6,009 nt of DNA from an uncultured Pseudorhodobacter sp. (lineage in GTDB: Bacteria; Pseudomonadota; Alphaproteobacteria; Rhodobacterales; Rhodobacteraceae), in NCBI GenBank assembly GCA_945957495.1, contig CAMFLG010000217.1:1-6009 (forward strand), given 5' to 3'. Shown in pieces: positions 1-4,875 of this stretch. The notes below the pieces were generated by a model that saw only the letters and a list, made by a program, of their open reading frames with translations, searched no databases and was not told the origin of the DNA. The position numbers and the translations under genes were made by a program. Position 1 is the first letter of the stretch. The number at the start of each line of letters is the position of its first letter.

Positions 1-405
1 CTGCCGCCCACACCCTACAAGAACCATGGCGAACGGGTGGTGCGCGGCCAGCGGCTGATGCAATCGGCCAGCGATATCTTTCTGGGCTGGACACGCGGCG
101 CGCGCGAATTGGACCGGCACTTCTACGTTCGCCAATTGCGCGACCTCAAGGTCAAACCGCTGGTCGAGGTGTATAATCCCTCCGCCATGCAGGATTACGC
201 CGAGGCCTGCGGCGCCTGCCTTGCCCGCGCCCACGCCCGCGCCGGGGATGCCGCGATGATTGCAGGCTATCTGGGCAAATCCGACAGCTTTGATCAGGCC
301 CTTGCCCGCTTCAGCACCGCCTATGCCGACCAGACAGAATCCGACCACGCCCGCTTTGTCGAGGCGATCCGGTCTGGCCGGATTGAAACCGCCCCCGATT
401 CCTGA
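1..405 (+). CDS. DUF2252 family protein, C-terminal fragment
   Basis: This frame is open from the first base and ends in TGA at 403-405, so it is the last 134 residues of a gene starting upstream of the window. The residues match what I know of the DUF2252 (COG4320) C-terminus: a GERVVRGQRLMQ segment at about 11-22, SASDIFLGWT, then FYVRQLRDLK, an Ala-rich helix with CLARAHARAGD, and the closing IAGYLGKSDSFDQAL ... YADQTESDH segment. The family is uncharacterised; it is sometimes thought to share the fold of small-molecule kinases, but no catalytic residues can be judged from this portion. It is transcribed toward acpP and separated from it by 67 bases. The only hairpin in that gap has its T-run on the opposite strand, so I see no terminator for this gene. 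Codon use resembles the neighbouring housekeeping genes. The family call is fairly secure; the function is unknown. Confidence 0.85.
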   Translation: MPPTPYKNHGERVVRGQRLMQSASDIFLGWTRGARELDRHFYVRQLRDLKVKPLVEVYNPSAMQDYAEACGACLARAHARAGDAAMIAGYLGKSDSFDQALARFSTAYADQTESDHARFVEAIRSGRIETAPDS

Positions 406-423
406 ACCACCTCATCCGAAACG

Positions 424-446
424 AAAAAGGCACCCCGAAGGGTGCC
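424..446 (-). terminator. Intrinsic terminator of acpP
   Basis: Read on the minus strand, a 7-bp GC-rich stem (GGCACCC/GGGTGCC) is closed by the stable tetraloop TTCG and followed at once by TTTTT. It begins 26 bases past the acpP stop. On the plus strand the stem is followed by ATTCC, which is not a T-run, so it should stop only transcription coming from acpP. Confidence 0.88.
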
Positions 447-472
447 ATTCCGTCCGATCCATTTAAATGGGA

Positions 473-706
473 TCAGGCAGCAGACGAGATGAACTTCACC
501 GCATCGCCGAAGGTCTGGATGGTTTCGGCCGCATCATCCGGGATCTCGATGCCGAATTCTTCTTCAAAGGCCATGACCAGCTCGACGGTGTCGAGGCTGT
601 CCGCGCCCAGATCGTCGATGAACGAGGCCGTCTCGGTCACTTTGTCCGCTTCGACGCCCAGATGCTCGACGACGATCTTCTTCACACGATCAGCGATGTC
701 GCTCAT
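473..706 (-). CDS. acpP: Acyl carrier protein AcpP
   Basis: This 77-residue acidic protein is the cytoplasmic carrier of growing acyl chains in type II fatty-acid synthesis. The chain is held on a 4'-phosphopantetheine arm attached to the Ser of the GADSLDTVELV motif, here Ser37 (D36-S37-L38). The following acidic helix II and the segment FGIEIPDDAAETIQT are the usual docking surface for partner enzymes, including FabD and FabG encoded just upstream. The length is typical of the family. The start is the ATG at 706-704, preceded by a good Shine-Dalgarno (AGAGGAAA, at 718-711). The minus-strand frame stays open far upstream of this ATG, but those codons overlap fabG and do not resemble ACP. A 182-base gap separates it from fabG and holds a possible promoter of its own, which fits the high ACP level cells need. 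An intrinsic terminator follows, and no fabF is next to it. Confidence 0.98.
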   Translation of the reverse strand: MSDIADRVKKIVVEHLGVEADKVTETASFIDDLGADSLDTVELVMAFEEEFGIEIPDDAAETIQTFGDAVKFISSAA

Positions 707-726
707 GTTCTTTCCTCTTAACGTTA

Positions 727-763
727 GGGGTGTTTCCCCGGTCTTGTCCCTGCCCCAAGGGGC
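727..763 (-). other. GC-rich dyads in the acpP leader
   Basis: Two short inverted repeats lie between the putative acpP promoter and its ribosome-binding site: a 12-base perfect palindrome GCCCCAAGGGGC (752-763) and a GGGG/CCCC stem with a five-base loop (727-739). The second ends about 9 bases before the Shine-Dalgarno. They could fold in the mRNA leader. There is no T-run, so they are not a terminator. In such GC-rich DNA, chance occurrence is possible. Confidence 0.3.
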
Positions 764-824
764 GCTCTTCCCCGCGTAAGGCAGGGCACCGCAAGCATCG
801 TGGCCTCCGGCGTATTCCTGCGCG

Positions 825-853
825 CTCATAGCAAGGGCGCGCGCATTAGGCAA
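825..853 (-). promoter_or_regulatory. Possible acpP promoter
   Basis: On the minus strand a -35-like TTGCCT (853-848) and a -10-like TATGAG (830-825) are separated by exactly 17 bases. Each hexamer matches the sigma-70 consensus at four of six positions. Transcription would start near 818, giving a leader of about 110 bases before acpP. The match is modest, but its position in an otherwise unexplained 182-base gap supports it. Confidence 0.4.
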
Positions 854-870
854 ACGCTTTAACACGGCCA

Positions 871-890
871 AACCGCCGTTCAAAGCGGTT
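871..890 (-). other. Hairpin at the fabG stop codon
   Basis: On the minus strand AACCGC and GCGGTT form a 6-bp stem with an 8-base loop. The 5' arm begins inside the fabG TAA stop codon. It is followed only by TTTGG, so it is at best a weak terminator or an mRNA 3'-end or processing structure between fabG and acpP. Confidence 0.25.
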
Positions 891-1626
891 ACGACATGTC
901 CATGCCGCCGTTGATGTGCAAGGTGGTGCCGGTCACATAGGCGGCCTCGGGCGAGGCCAGATACAACACGCCCGACGCGATTTCCTGCGCAGCGCCCATT
1001 CGGCCCGCCGGAATATTCACCAGAATGCGCGCCCGCTGTTCGTCGTTCAGTTTGTCGGTCATCGCGGTTTCGATCATCCCCGGCGCCACGCAGTTGACGG
1101 TGATGTTGCGGCTGGCCACCTCGCGCGCCAGCGATTTCGACATCGCCAGCACCCCGGCCTTCGAGGCCGCGTAATTCGCCTGCCCCGGATTGCCGCTGTG
1201 CCCCACAACGCTGGTGATATTCACGATCCGCCCCCAGCGCGCCTTCATCATGCCGCGCATGACACCCCGGCACAGCCGGAACGTCGCCGTCAGGTTCACA
1301 TCCAGCACCGATTGCCATTCCTCATCCGACATCCGCATGAACAGATTGTCGCGGGTGATCCCGGCATTGTTGACCAGAATATCCACCGATCCCATCGCCT
1401 CTGCCGCTGCCTTGGGCAGCGCATCCACCGCCGCCGGATCGCTCAGATTGCAGGCCAGCACATGCGCCCGGCTGCCCAGTTCGGCGACCAGCGCCTGCAA
1501 GGGCTCCACCCGCGTGCCCGACAGCGCCACCGTGGCCCCCGCCGCGTGCAGCGCCTTGGCGATCTCGCCGCCAATCCCGCCCGAAGCGCCGGTGATCAGC
1601 GCATTCTTTCCCGTCAGATCAAACAT
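889..1626 (-). CDS. fabG: 3-oxoacyl-[acyl-carrier-protein] reductase FabG
   Basis: This 245-residue short-chain dehydrogenase performs the NADPH-dependent reduction of 3-oxoacyl-ACP to (3R)-hydroxyacyl-ACP, the first reductive step of each elongation cycle in the cytosol. Seen in the sequence: the Rossmann glycine motif TGASGGIG at residues 12-19, NNAG at 86-89, and the catalytic tetrad Asn111, Ser139, Tyr152, Lys156 (YAASK). Numbering runs one ahead of the E. coli enzyme, so Arg130 and Arg173 fall where the E. coli arginines that contact ACP (129 and 172) lie, which argues for true FabG over a generic SDR. The C-terminus ITG-like VTGTTLHINGGMDMS is typical. The start at 1626 has AGGCAGG about 7 bases upstream. 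The gene lies 70 bases after fabD; a terminator-like hairpin and a second dyad occupy that gap, so co-transcription with fabD may be partial. Confidence 0.97.
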   Translation of the reverse strand: MFDLTGKNALITGASGGIGGEIAKALHAAGATVALSGTRVEPLQALVAELGSRAHVLACNLSDPAAVDALPKAAAEAMGSVDILVNNAGITRDNLFMRMSDEEWQSVLDVNLTATFRLCRGVMRGMMKARWGRIVNITSVVGHSGNPGQANYAASKAGVLAMSKSLAREVASRNITVNCVAPGMIETAMTDKLNDEQRARILVNIPAGRMGAAQEIASGVLYLASPEAAYVTGTTLHINGGMDMS

Positions 1627-1651
1627 CTATCGCCTGCCTTTTCTTCGGTAA

Positions 1652-1671
1652 GGTGCGTGATCTCACGCACC
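1652..1671. promoter_or_regulatory. Inverted repeat upstream of fabG, possible operator or leader hairpin
   Basis: Two 9-base arms (GGTGCGTGA and TCACGCACC on the plus strand) flank a two-base centre, making a 20-base near-perfect palindrome that ends 26 bases before the fabG start. As RNA it would form an 8-bp stem with a four-base loop, but no T-run follows in either direction, so it is not a convincing terminator. The inner GCGTGA half-site also occurs in the terminator dyad 16 bases away. A regulator-binding site or a translational control hairpin is possible; I do not recognise the site. Confidence 0.5.
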
Positions 1672-1679
1672 ACCTTTGC

Positions 1680-1705
1680 AAAAAACCGGGGCGTGATCAC
1701 GCCCC
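1680..1705 (-). terminator. Terminator-like hairpin overlapping the fabD stop codon
   Basis: On the minus strand the perfect 18-base palindrome GGGGCGTGATCACGCCCC folds to a 7-bp stem with a GATC loop, followed by GG and then six Ts. The fabD stop codon TGA (1699-1697) lies in the apex. The two-base gap before the T-run weakens it somewhat, and a ribosome finishing fabD would cover the stem, so it may attenuate and not fully stop transcription into fabG. Confidence 0.6.
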
Positions 1706-2641
1706 ATCCACCGCCGCCTTCGCCGCCAGCACATCCTCGGGCGCCCCCACTGCCCGCGTCTCTGCCTCTTTGGCGATGCGCTTGATCATCCCGGACAAGG
1801 CCTTGCCCGCACCAATCTCCCAATAGTCCGTGACACCCGCGCCCTGCATCCACAGCACGGATTCGCGCCAGCGCACCGATCCCGTCACCTGCGCCACCAA
1901 CAGCGCGCGGATGCGGTCGGGTTCGGTCACAGCCTCGGCCCGCACATTTACCACAACCGGCACTTTCGGCGCATGGATGACCACCCCGGCCAAAGCCTCG
2001 CTCATTACCGCCGCCGCAGGCTGCATCAGGGCGCAATGGAACGGCGCGCTGACCGGCAGCAACAGCGCCCGCTTGGCGCCCTTGGCCTTGGCGATGGTCA
2101 AAGCCCGCTCAACCGCCGCCTTGTGCCCCGAAACCACCACCTGCGCTGGATCGTTGTCATTCGCCGCCTGACAAACCTCGCCCTGCGCGGCCTCTGCCGC
2201 GACCTCGCTGGCCTGTGCGAAATCCAGCCCCAGCAGAGCGGCCATCGCGCCCACGCCCACCGGCACCGCATCCTGCATCGCCTGCCCGCGTATCCGCAAC
2301 AACCGCGCCGTGTCGGCCAGATCCAGCGCCCCCACCGCGCATAGCGCCGAATATTCGCCCAAGCTGTGCCCGGCCACAAACGCCGCCGTTTCAACCCCGA
2401 TGCCTTCGCTTTCCAATGCCCGCAGCGCCGCAATAGAGGTCGCCATCAGCGCCGGTTGCGCATTCATCGTCAGCGTCAGCTCTTCAATCGACCCCTCCCA
2501 GATCAGCGCCGACAGTTTCTGGCCAAGCGCCTCGTCCACCGCGTCAAACACCTCTTTGGCTGCCGGATAGGCCTCGGCCAGCGCGCGGCCCATGCCAATC
2601 GTCTGCGCACCCGGCCCGGGAAATACAAATGCACGGCTCAT
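1697..2641 (-). CDS. fabD: Malonyl-CoA:ACP transacylase FabD
   Basis: This 314-residue enzyme transfers malonyl from malonyl-CoA to AcpP, supplying the extender unit for fatty-acid synthesis. The nucleophile motif GHSLGEYSAL places Ser93 in the active site. Arg118 (RIRGQ), His202 (APFHCALM) and Gln251 (VAQVTGSVRW) match the E. coli residues Ser92, Arg117, His201 and Gln250. Length and the C-terminal WEIGAGKALSGM segment are normal. One oddity is that the N-terminal oxyanion-hole motif, normally FPGQG, reads FPGPG here, with Pro10 (CCG) where the conserved Gln is expected. The start at 2641 is supported by a strong Shine-Dalgarno (GAGGAGGG at 2653-2646) and by the usual N-terminal MxxAFVFPG sequence. 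It is the first gene of the fab cluster and lies divergent to a membrane transporter; no convincing sigma-70 promoter was seen in the 146-base gap. The stop codon is embedded in a terminator-like palindrome. Confidence 0.97.
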   Translation of the reverse strand: MSRAFVFPGPGAQTIGMGRALAEAYPAAKEVFDAVDEALGQKLSALIWEGSIEELTLTMNAQPALMATSIAALRALESEGIGVETAAFVAGHSLGEYSALCAVGALDLADTARLLRIRGQAMQDAVPVGVGAMAALLGLDFAQASEVAAEAAQGEVCQAANDNDPAQVVVSGHKAAVERALTIAKAKGAKRALLLPVSAPFHCALMQPAAAVMSEALAGVVIHAPKVPVVVNVRAEAVTEPDRIRALLVAQVTGSVRWRESVLWMQGAGVTDYWEIGAGKALSGMIKRIAKEAETRAVGAPEDVLAAKAAVDGA

Positions 2642-2716
2642 CGAACCCTCCTCATGCTTGCCAAAGGCTTACCCCGGCAAACCCCGTCGCGCAACCGGGG
2701 CAGCGCCGCACCGCCA

Positions 2717-2745
2717 TTGCGAAGCCCTGCCCCACAGCCTATCTT
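2717..2745 (+). promoter_or_regulatory. Possible promoter of the PACE transporter gene
   Basis: TTGCGA (2717-2722) and TATCTT (2740-2745) are separated by 17 bases, each matching the sigma-70 hexamer at four of six positions. The start of transcription would be near 2752, leaving a short leader of about 36 bases before the ATG at 2788. Confidence 0.4.
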
Positions 2746-2787
2746 CCCCCCGATCCGCGGCCCGCCCGCCCTGACACAAAGCCCGCC

Positions 2788-3213
2788 ATGACACCCACCA
2801 CCCGCAAAATCATCTACGCCATCAGCTTTGAAACCATCGGCATCGCGGTTTCCACCCTTGCCCTGCTGCTGATTTCCGACTCCAGCCCGACCGAGTCGCT
2901 GGTGCTGTCGGCCTTCGCGGCGACCATCGCGATGACCTGGAGTTTCATCTTCAACCTGATTTTTGAGGCGTGGGAGGCGCGTCAAACCACCAAAGGCCGC
3001 AGCCTGCTGCGCCGCACCACACATGCCTTGGGCTTTGAAGGCGGCCTCGTTGTGTTGATGCTGCCCCTGATGGCGTGGTGGCTGGATGTCACGCTCTGGC
3101 AGGCCCTGATTTACGAGGCCGGGCTGATCGTGATCTTCATCATCTACACCTATGTCTTTACCTGGGCCTTCGACCGCATCTTCGGCCTGCCCGCCTCGGC
3201 CCGCCCGCACTAA
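2788..3213 (+). CDS. PACE family efflux transporter (AceI-like, two BTP domains)
   Basis: This 141-residue inner-membrane protein has four hydrophobic helices at roughly 8-29, 37-60, 79-98 and 105-127. It is built from two related halves, as in the proteobacterial antimicrobial compound efflux (PACE) family. Half one runs from RKIIYAISFE to FNLIFEAWEAR; half two runs from RRTTHALGFEGGL to YTYVFTWAFDRIF. Glu15 in AISFE sits exactly where the proton-coupling Glu15 of Acinetobacter AceI lies; the repeat partner is Glu84. One helix-2 position that is Asn in the AceI motif (WN) is Ser here (WSFIFN). Family members export chlorhexidine, other biocides or short-chain diamines; the substrate here cannot be read from sequence. 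The start is chosen because family homology begins at once after this ATG; the frame is open further upstream but would overlap fabD. No clear Shine-Dalgarno precedes it. No LysR-type regulator, a common partner, is adjacent. Confidence 0.9.
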   Translation: MTPTTRKIIYAISFETIGIAVSTLALLLISDSSPTESLVLSAFAATIAMTWSFIFNLIFEAWEARQTTKGRSLLRRTTHALGFEGGLVVLMLPLMAWWLDVTLWQALIYEAGLIVIFIIYTYVFTWAFDRIFGLPASARPH

Positions 3214-3221
3214 GGCAACCC

Positions 3222-3249
3222 TTGCGCCAAGGCGAAATCTCTGTATAAG
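3222..3249 (+). promoter_or_regulatory. Promoter of the rpsF-rpsR-rplI operon
   Basis: TTGCGC (3222-3227) and TATAAG (3244-3249, five of six to the -10 consensus) are 16 bases apart, followed by a GC-rich stretch GGCCGC such as is common at growth-rate-controlled promoters. Transcription would begin near 3256, about 100 bases before rpsF. The -35 begins 9 bases after the transporter stop codon. Confidence 0.6.
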
Positions 3250-3256
3250 GCCGCAT

Positions 3257-3321
3257 CTTTCCGCATTTCCATGAACCGGCGCAGGCTCTCGTGGACGGGC
3301 CGCGGAAAGGTTTGCCCGTCC
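3257..3321 (+). promoter_or_regulatory. Structured rpsF mRNA leader, candidate pseudoknot
   Basis: An 8-bp stem pairs GGACGGGC (3293-3300) with GCCCGTCC (3314-3321) around a 13-base loop. Eight loop bases, GCGGAAAG (3302-3309), are the exact complement of CTTTCCGC (3257-3264) near the predicted mRNA 5' end. The two pairings can coexist as a pseudoknot. In many bacteria the rpsF leader carries a structure bound by the S6:S18 complex for feedback control; this leader is in the right place, but I could not match the published consensus with certainty. Confidence 0.45.
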
Positions 3322-3356
3322 TATGAAATGCGCCACAGTGATAGAACGGAGCACAC

Positions 3357-3806
3357 ATGCCGCTTTACGAGCATGTCATGATCGCGCGTCAGGATCTTTC
3401 CAACGCGCAAGCCGAAGGCCTCATCGAACATTTCTCCACGGTTCTCGCAGACAACGGCGGCAAAGTCGTTGAAAACGAATACTGGGGCGTCAAGACGATG
3501 GCCTACAAGATCAACAAGAACCGCAAAGGCCACTATGCCCTGCTCAAATCCGATGCTCCGGCAGCGGCAGTGCAGGAAATGGAACGCCTGATGCGCCTGC
3601 ATGATGATGTCATGCGCGTGTTGACCATCAAGGTTGACAAGCATGCCGAAGGCCCTTCGGTTCAGATGCAGAAACGGGATGACCGCGAACGCGGTGATCG
3701 TCCGGAAGGCGGCTTTGGCGGCGGTGAACGTCGTGAGCGTCCGTCCTTTGGCGACCGTCCTGACCGTGGCCCGCGCCCGTCGTTCGGCGACGCTGGCCGT
3801 CGTTGA
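3357..3806 (+). CDS. rpsF: 30S ribosomal protein S6
   Basis: S6 binds the central domain of 16S rRNA as a complex with S18, which is encoded by the next gene. The conserved fold covers residues 1 to about 96: MPLYEHVMIARQDL at the N-terminus, GGKVVENEYWGVKTMAYKI in the middle, GHYALL, and the segment MRLHDDVMRVLTIKV. Residues from about 103 to 149 form a hydrophilic Arg/Gly/Asp-rich tail with RPSFGD repeated at 128-133 and 140-145; this looks disordered and makes the protein longer than the E. coli one. Extended S6 tails are usual in alphaproteobacteria. The ATG at 3357 has ACGGAGC upstream at a normal distance. The gene leads the S6-S18-L9 operon, and 29 bases separate it from rpsR. Control is likely through the promoter and structured leader upstream. 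Confidence 0.98.
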   Translation: MPLYEHVMIARQDLSNAQAEGLIEHFSTVLADNGGKVVENEYWGVKTMAYKINKNRKGHYALLKSDAPAAAVQEMERLMRLHDDVMRVLTIKVDKHAEGPSVQMQKRDDRERGDRPEGGFGGGERRERPSFGDRPDRGPRPSFGDAGRR

Positions 3807-3835
3807 TCATCTGGCTTAGGAAAGGACCATAAACC

Positions 3836-4063
3836 ATGGCAACCAAACCGTTTTTCCGCCGCCGCAAGGTCTGCCCCTTCTCGGGCGACAATGCTCCGGC
3901 AATCGACTACAAAGACACGCGCCTGCTGCAACGCTATGTTTCCGAGCGTGGCAAGATCGTGCCGTCCCGTATCACCGCAGTCTCGGCCAAGAAGCAGCGT
4001 GAACTGGCGCAAGCCATCAAGCGCGCCCGCTTCCTCGCCCTGCTGCCCTATGCCGTGAAATAA
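3836..4063 (+). CDS. rpsR: 30S ribosomal protein S18
   Basis: This 75-residue basic protein joins S6 on the platform of the small subunit. The family signature is complete: an N-terminal FFRRRKVCPF segment, then DYKDTRLLQRYVSERGKIVPSRITAVSAKKQRELAQAIKRARFLALLPY. Length is normal for the family. A Shine-Dalgarno-like AGGAAAGGA lies about 10 bases ahead of the ATG. It sits between rpsF and rplI on the same strand, and the TAA stop overlaps the ribosome-binding site of rplI, so translation of the two genes is probably coupled. Confidence 0.98.
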   Translation: MATKPFFRRRKVCPFSGDNAPAIDYKDTRLLQRYVSERGKIVPSRITAVSAKKQRELAQAIKRARFLALLPYAVK

Positions 4064-4075
4064 GGAGCACCAGAC

Positions 4076-4660
4076 ATGCAAGTGATCCTTCTTCAACGCG
4101 TGGCCAAGCTTGGCCAGATGGGCGAAGTCGTCAACGTCAAGGACGGCTACGCCCGCAACTTCCTGCTGCCGCAAGGCAAGGCCCTTCGCGCGAACGCTGG
4201 CAACATTGCCTCGTTCGAAGCCAAGAAAGCCCAGCTTGAAGCCCACAACCTCGAAACCCGCAAGGAAGCCGAAGTCGTTGGCGCGCAGCTTGATGGCAAG
4301 ACCTACATCATCATCCGGTCGGCTTCCGATTCGGGCGCGCTGTATGGCTCTGTCACCACCCGCGATGCGGCCGACGCTGCAACCGACGGCGGCATCACCG
4401 TCTCGCGCGGTCAGATCGTTCTGGACCGTCCGATCAAGGAACTGGGCCTGCACACGGTTTCCGCCGTGCTGCACCCGGAAGTCGTGGTCAAATTCAACCT
4501 GAACATCGCGCGTTCGGTTGAAGAAGCCGAACTGCAGGCTTCGGGCAAGTCGATTCAGGAACTCGCAGCCGAGGCCGAGGCCGAAGCCGATTTCGAAATC
4601 GCCAACCTGTTCGACGAAATGGGCGCAGCGCAGGACGGCGAAGACCTCACCCGCGACTGA
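4076..4660 (+). CDS. rplI: 50S ribosomal protein L9
   Basis: L9 binds 23S rRNA near the L1 stalk and reaches toward a neighbouring ribosome; it helps maintain reading frame. The N-terminal domain carries the signature GQMGEVVNVKDGYARNFLLP (13-32) followed by GKALRAN. A long helix rich in Ala, Glu and Lys (about 43-73) links to the C-terminal rRNA-binding domain, seen in LYGSVTTRDAADA and VLDRPIKELGLHTVSAVLHPEV. Residues from about 150 to 194 are an acidic Ala/Glu-rich tail absent from the 149-residue E. coli protein; alphaproteobacterial L9 proteins are commonly extended in this way. The start is 12 bases after rpsR, with its AAGGAG at 4062-4067 overlapping the rpsR stop. It is the last gene of the operon, followed by a strong terminator 20 bases after the stop. 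Confidence 0.98.
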   Translation: MQVILLQRVAKLGQMGEVVNVKDGYARNFLLPQGKALRANAGNIASFEAKKAQLEAHNLETRKEAEVVGAQLDGKTYIIIRSASDSGALYGSVTTRDAADAATDGGITVSRGQIVLDRPIKELGLHTVSAVLHPEVVVKFNLNIARSVEEAELQASGKSIQELAAEAEAEADFEIANLFDEMGAAQDGEDLTRD

Positions 4661-4680
4661 TCGCTGATCAAACACAACGG

Positions 4681-4717
4681 AAAACCGCGCGGGGGCAACC
4701 TCGCGCGGTTTTTCTTT
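4681..4717 (+). terminator. Intrinsic terminator of the rpsF-rpsR-rplI operon
   Basis: A stem of about 14 base pairs (4681-4694 with 4699-4712, including one G-T pair and four outer A-T pairs) is capped by a GCAA tetraloop and runs into TTTTTCTTT. The core is ACCGCGCG/CGCGCGGT. It is a strong Rho-independent terminator. The upstream AAAA could make it weakly bidirectional, but no minus-strand gene is nearby. Confidence 0.95.
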
Positions 4718-4875
4718 GCGCCACCCCGCGCTTGCGGGAATCACCGCGCGCAGGTAGCCTTTTTTGAACTTCAGTTGCCCTGCGGGGTTTGCTTCTGCCC
4801 GCATACAACGTCGCCGCGACCCGACTTTGACACGACGCATTTCAATTGACCCTCTTAAACAACAAGGACAGACCC

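Noticed and set aside
707..1318. Minus-strand open frame extending acpP by some 200 residues upstream
   Set aside because: It is in another frame over fabG, has no domain resemblance, and AcpP homology and a good ribosome-binding site begin at 706.
2658..2680. TTGCC/GGCAA inverted repeat upstream of fabD as an operator
   Set aside because: Arms are only five bases with a 13-base asymmetrical spacer, which is expected by chance in this composition.
2629..2787. N-terminal extension of the PACE transporter to an earlier ATG at 2629
   Set aside because: The extra residues are Pro/Arg-rich, overlap the divergent fabD start and its ribosome-binding site, and are unlike any PACE protein, whereas Glu15 aligns with AceI when translation starts at 2788.
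3271..3379. Possible upstream open frame in the rpsF leader starting with ATG at 3271 and overlapping the rpsF start
   Set aside because: No Shine-Dalgarno precedes it, it spans the structured leader, and it ends inside rpsF in a different frame; nothing supports translation.
4725..4738. CCCGC/GCGGG hairpin after the rplI terminator as a second terminator
   Set aside because: The stem is only 5 bp and is followed by AATCACC without a T-run.
4827..4832. Perfect TTGACA as a -35 for the RTX gene
   Set aside because: No acceptable -10 hexamer lies 15-19 bases downstream; the nearest AT-rich candidate TTAAAC is 22 bases away.
3662..4840. Long minus-strand open frame of 392 codons
   Set aside because: It lies antisense to rpsF, rpsR and rplI, which are certain genes, and shows no recognisable domain; GC-rich coding DNA often gives such shadows.
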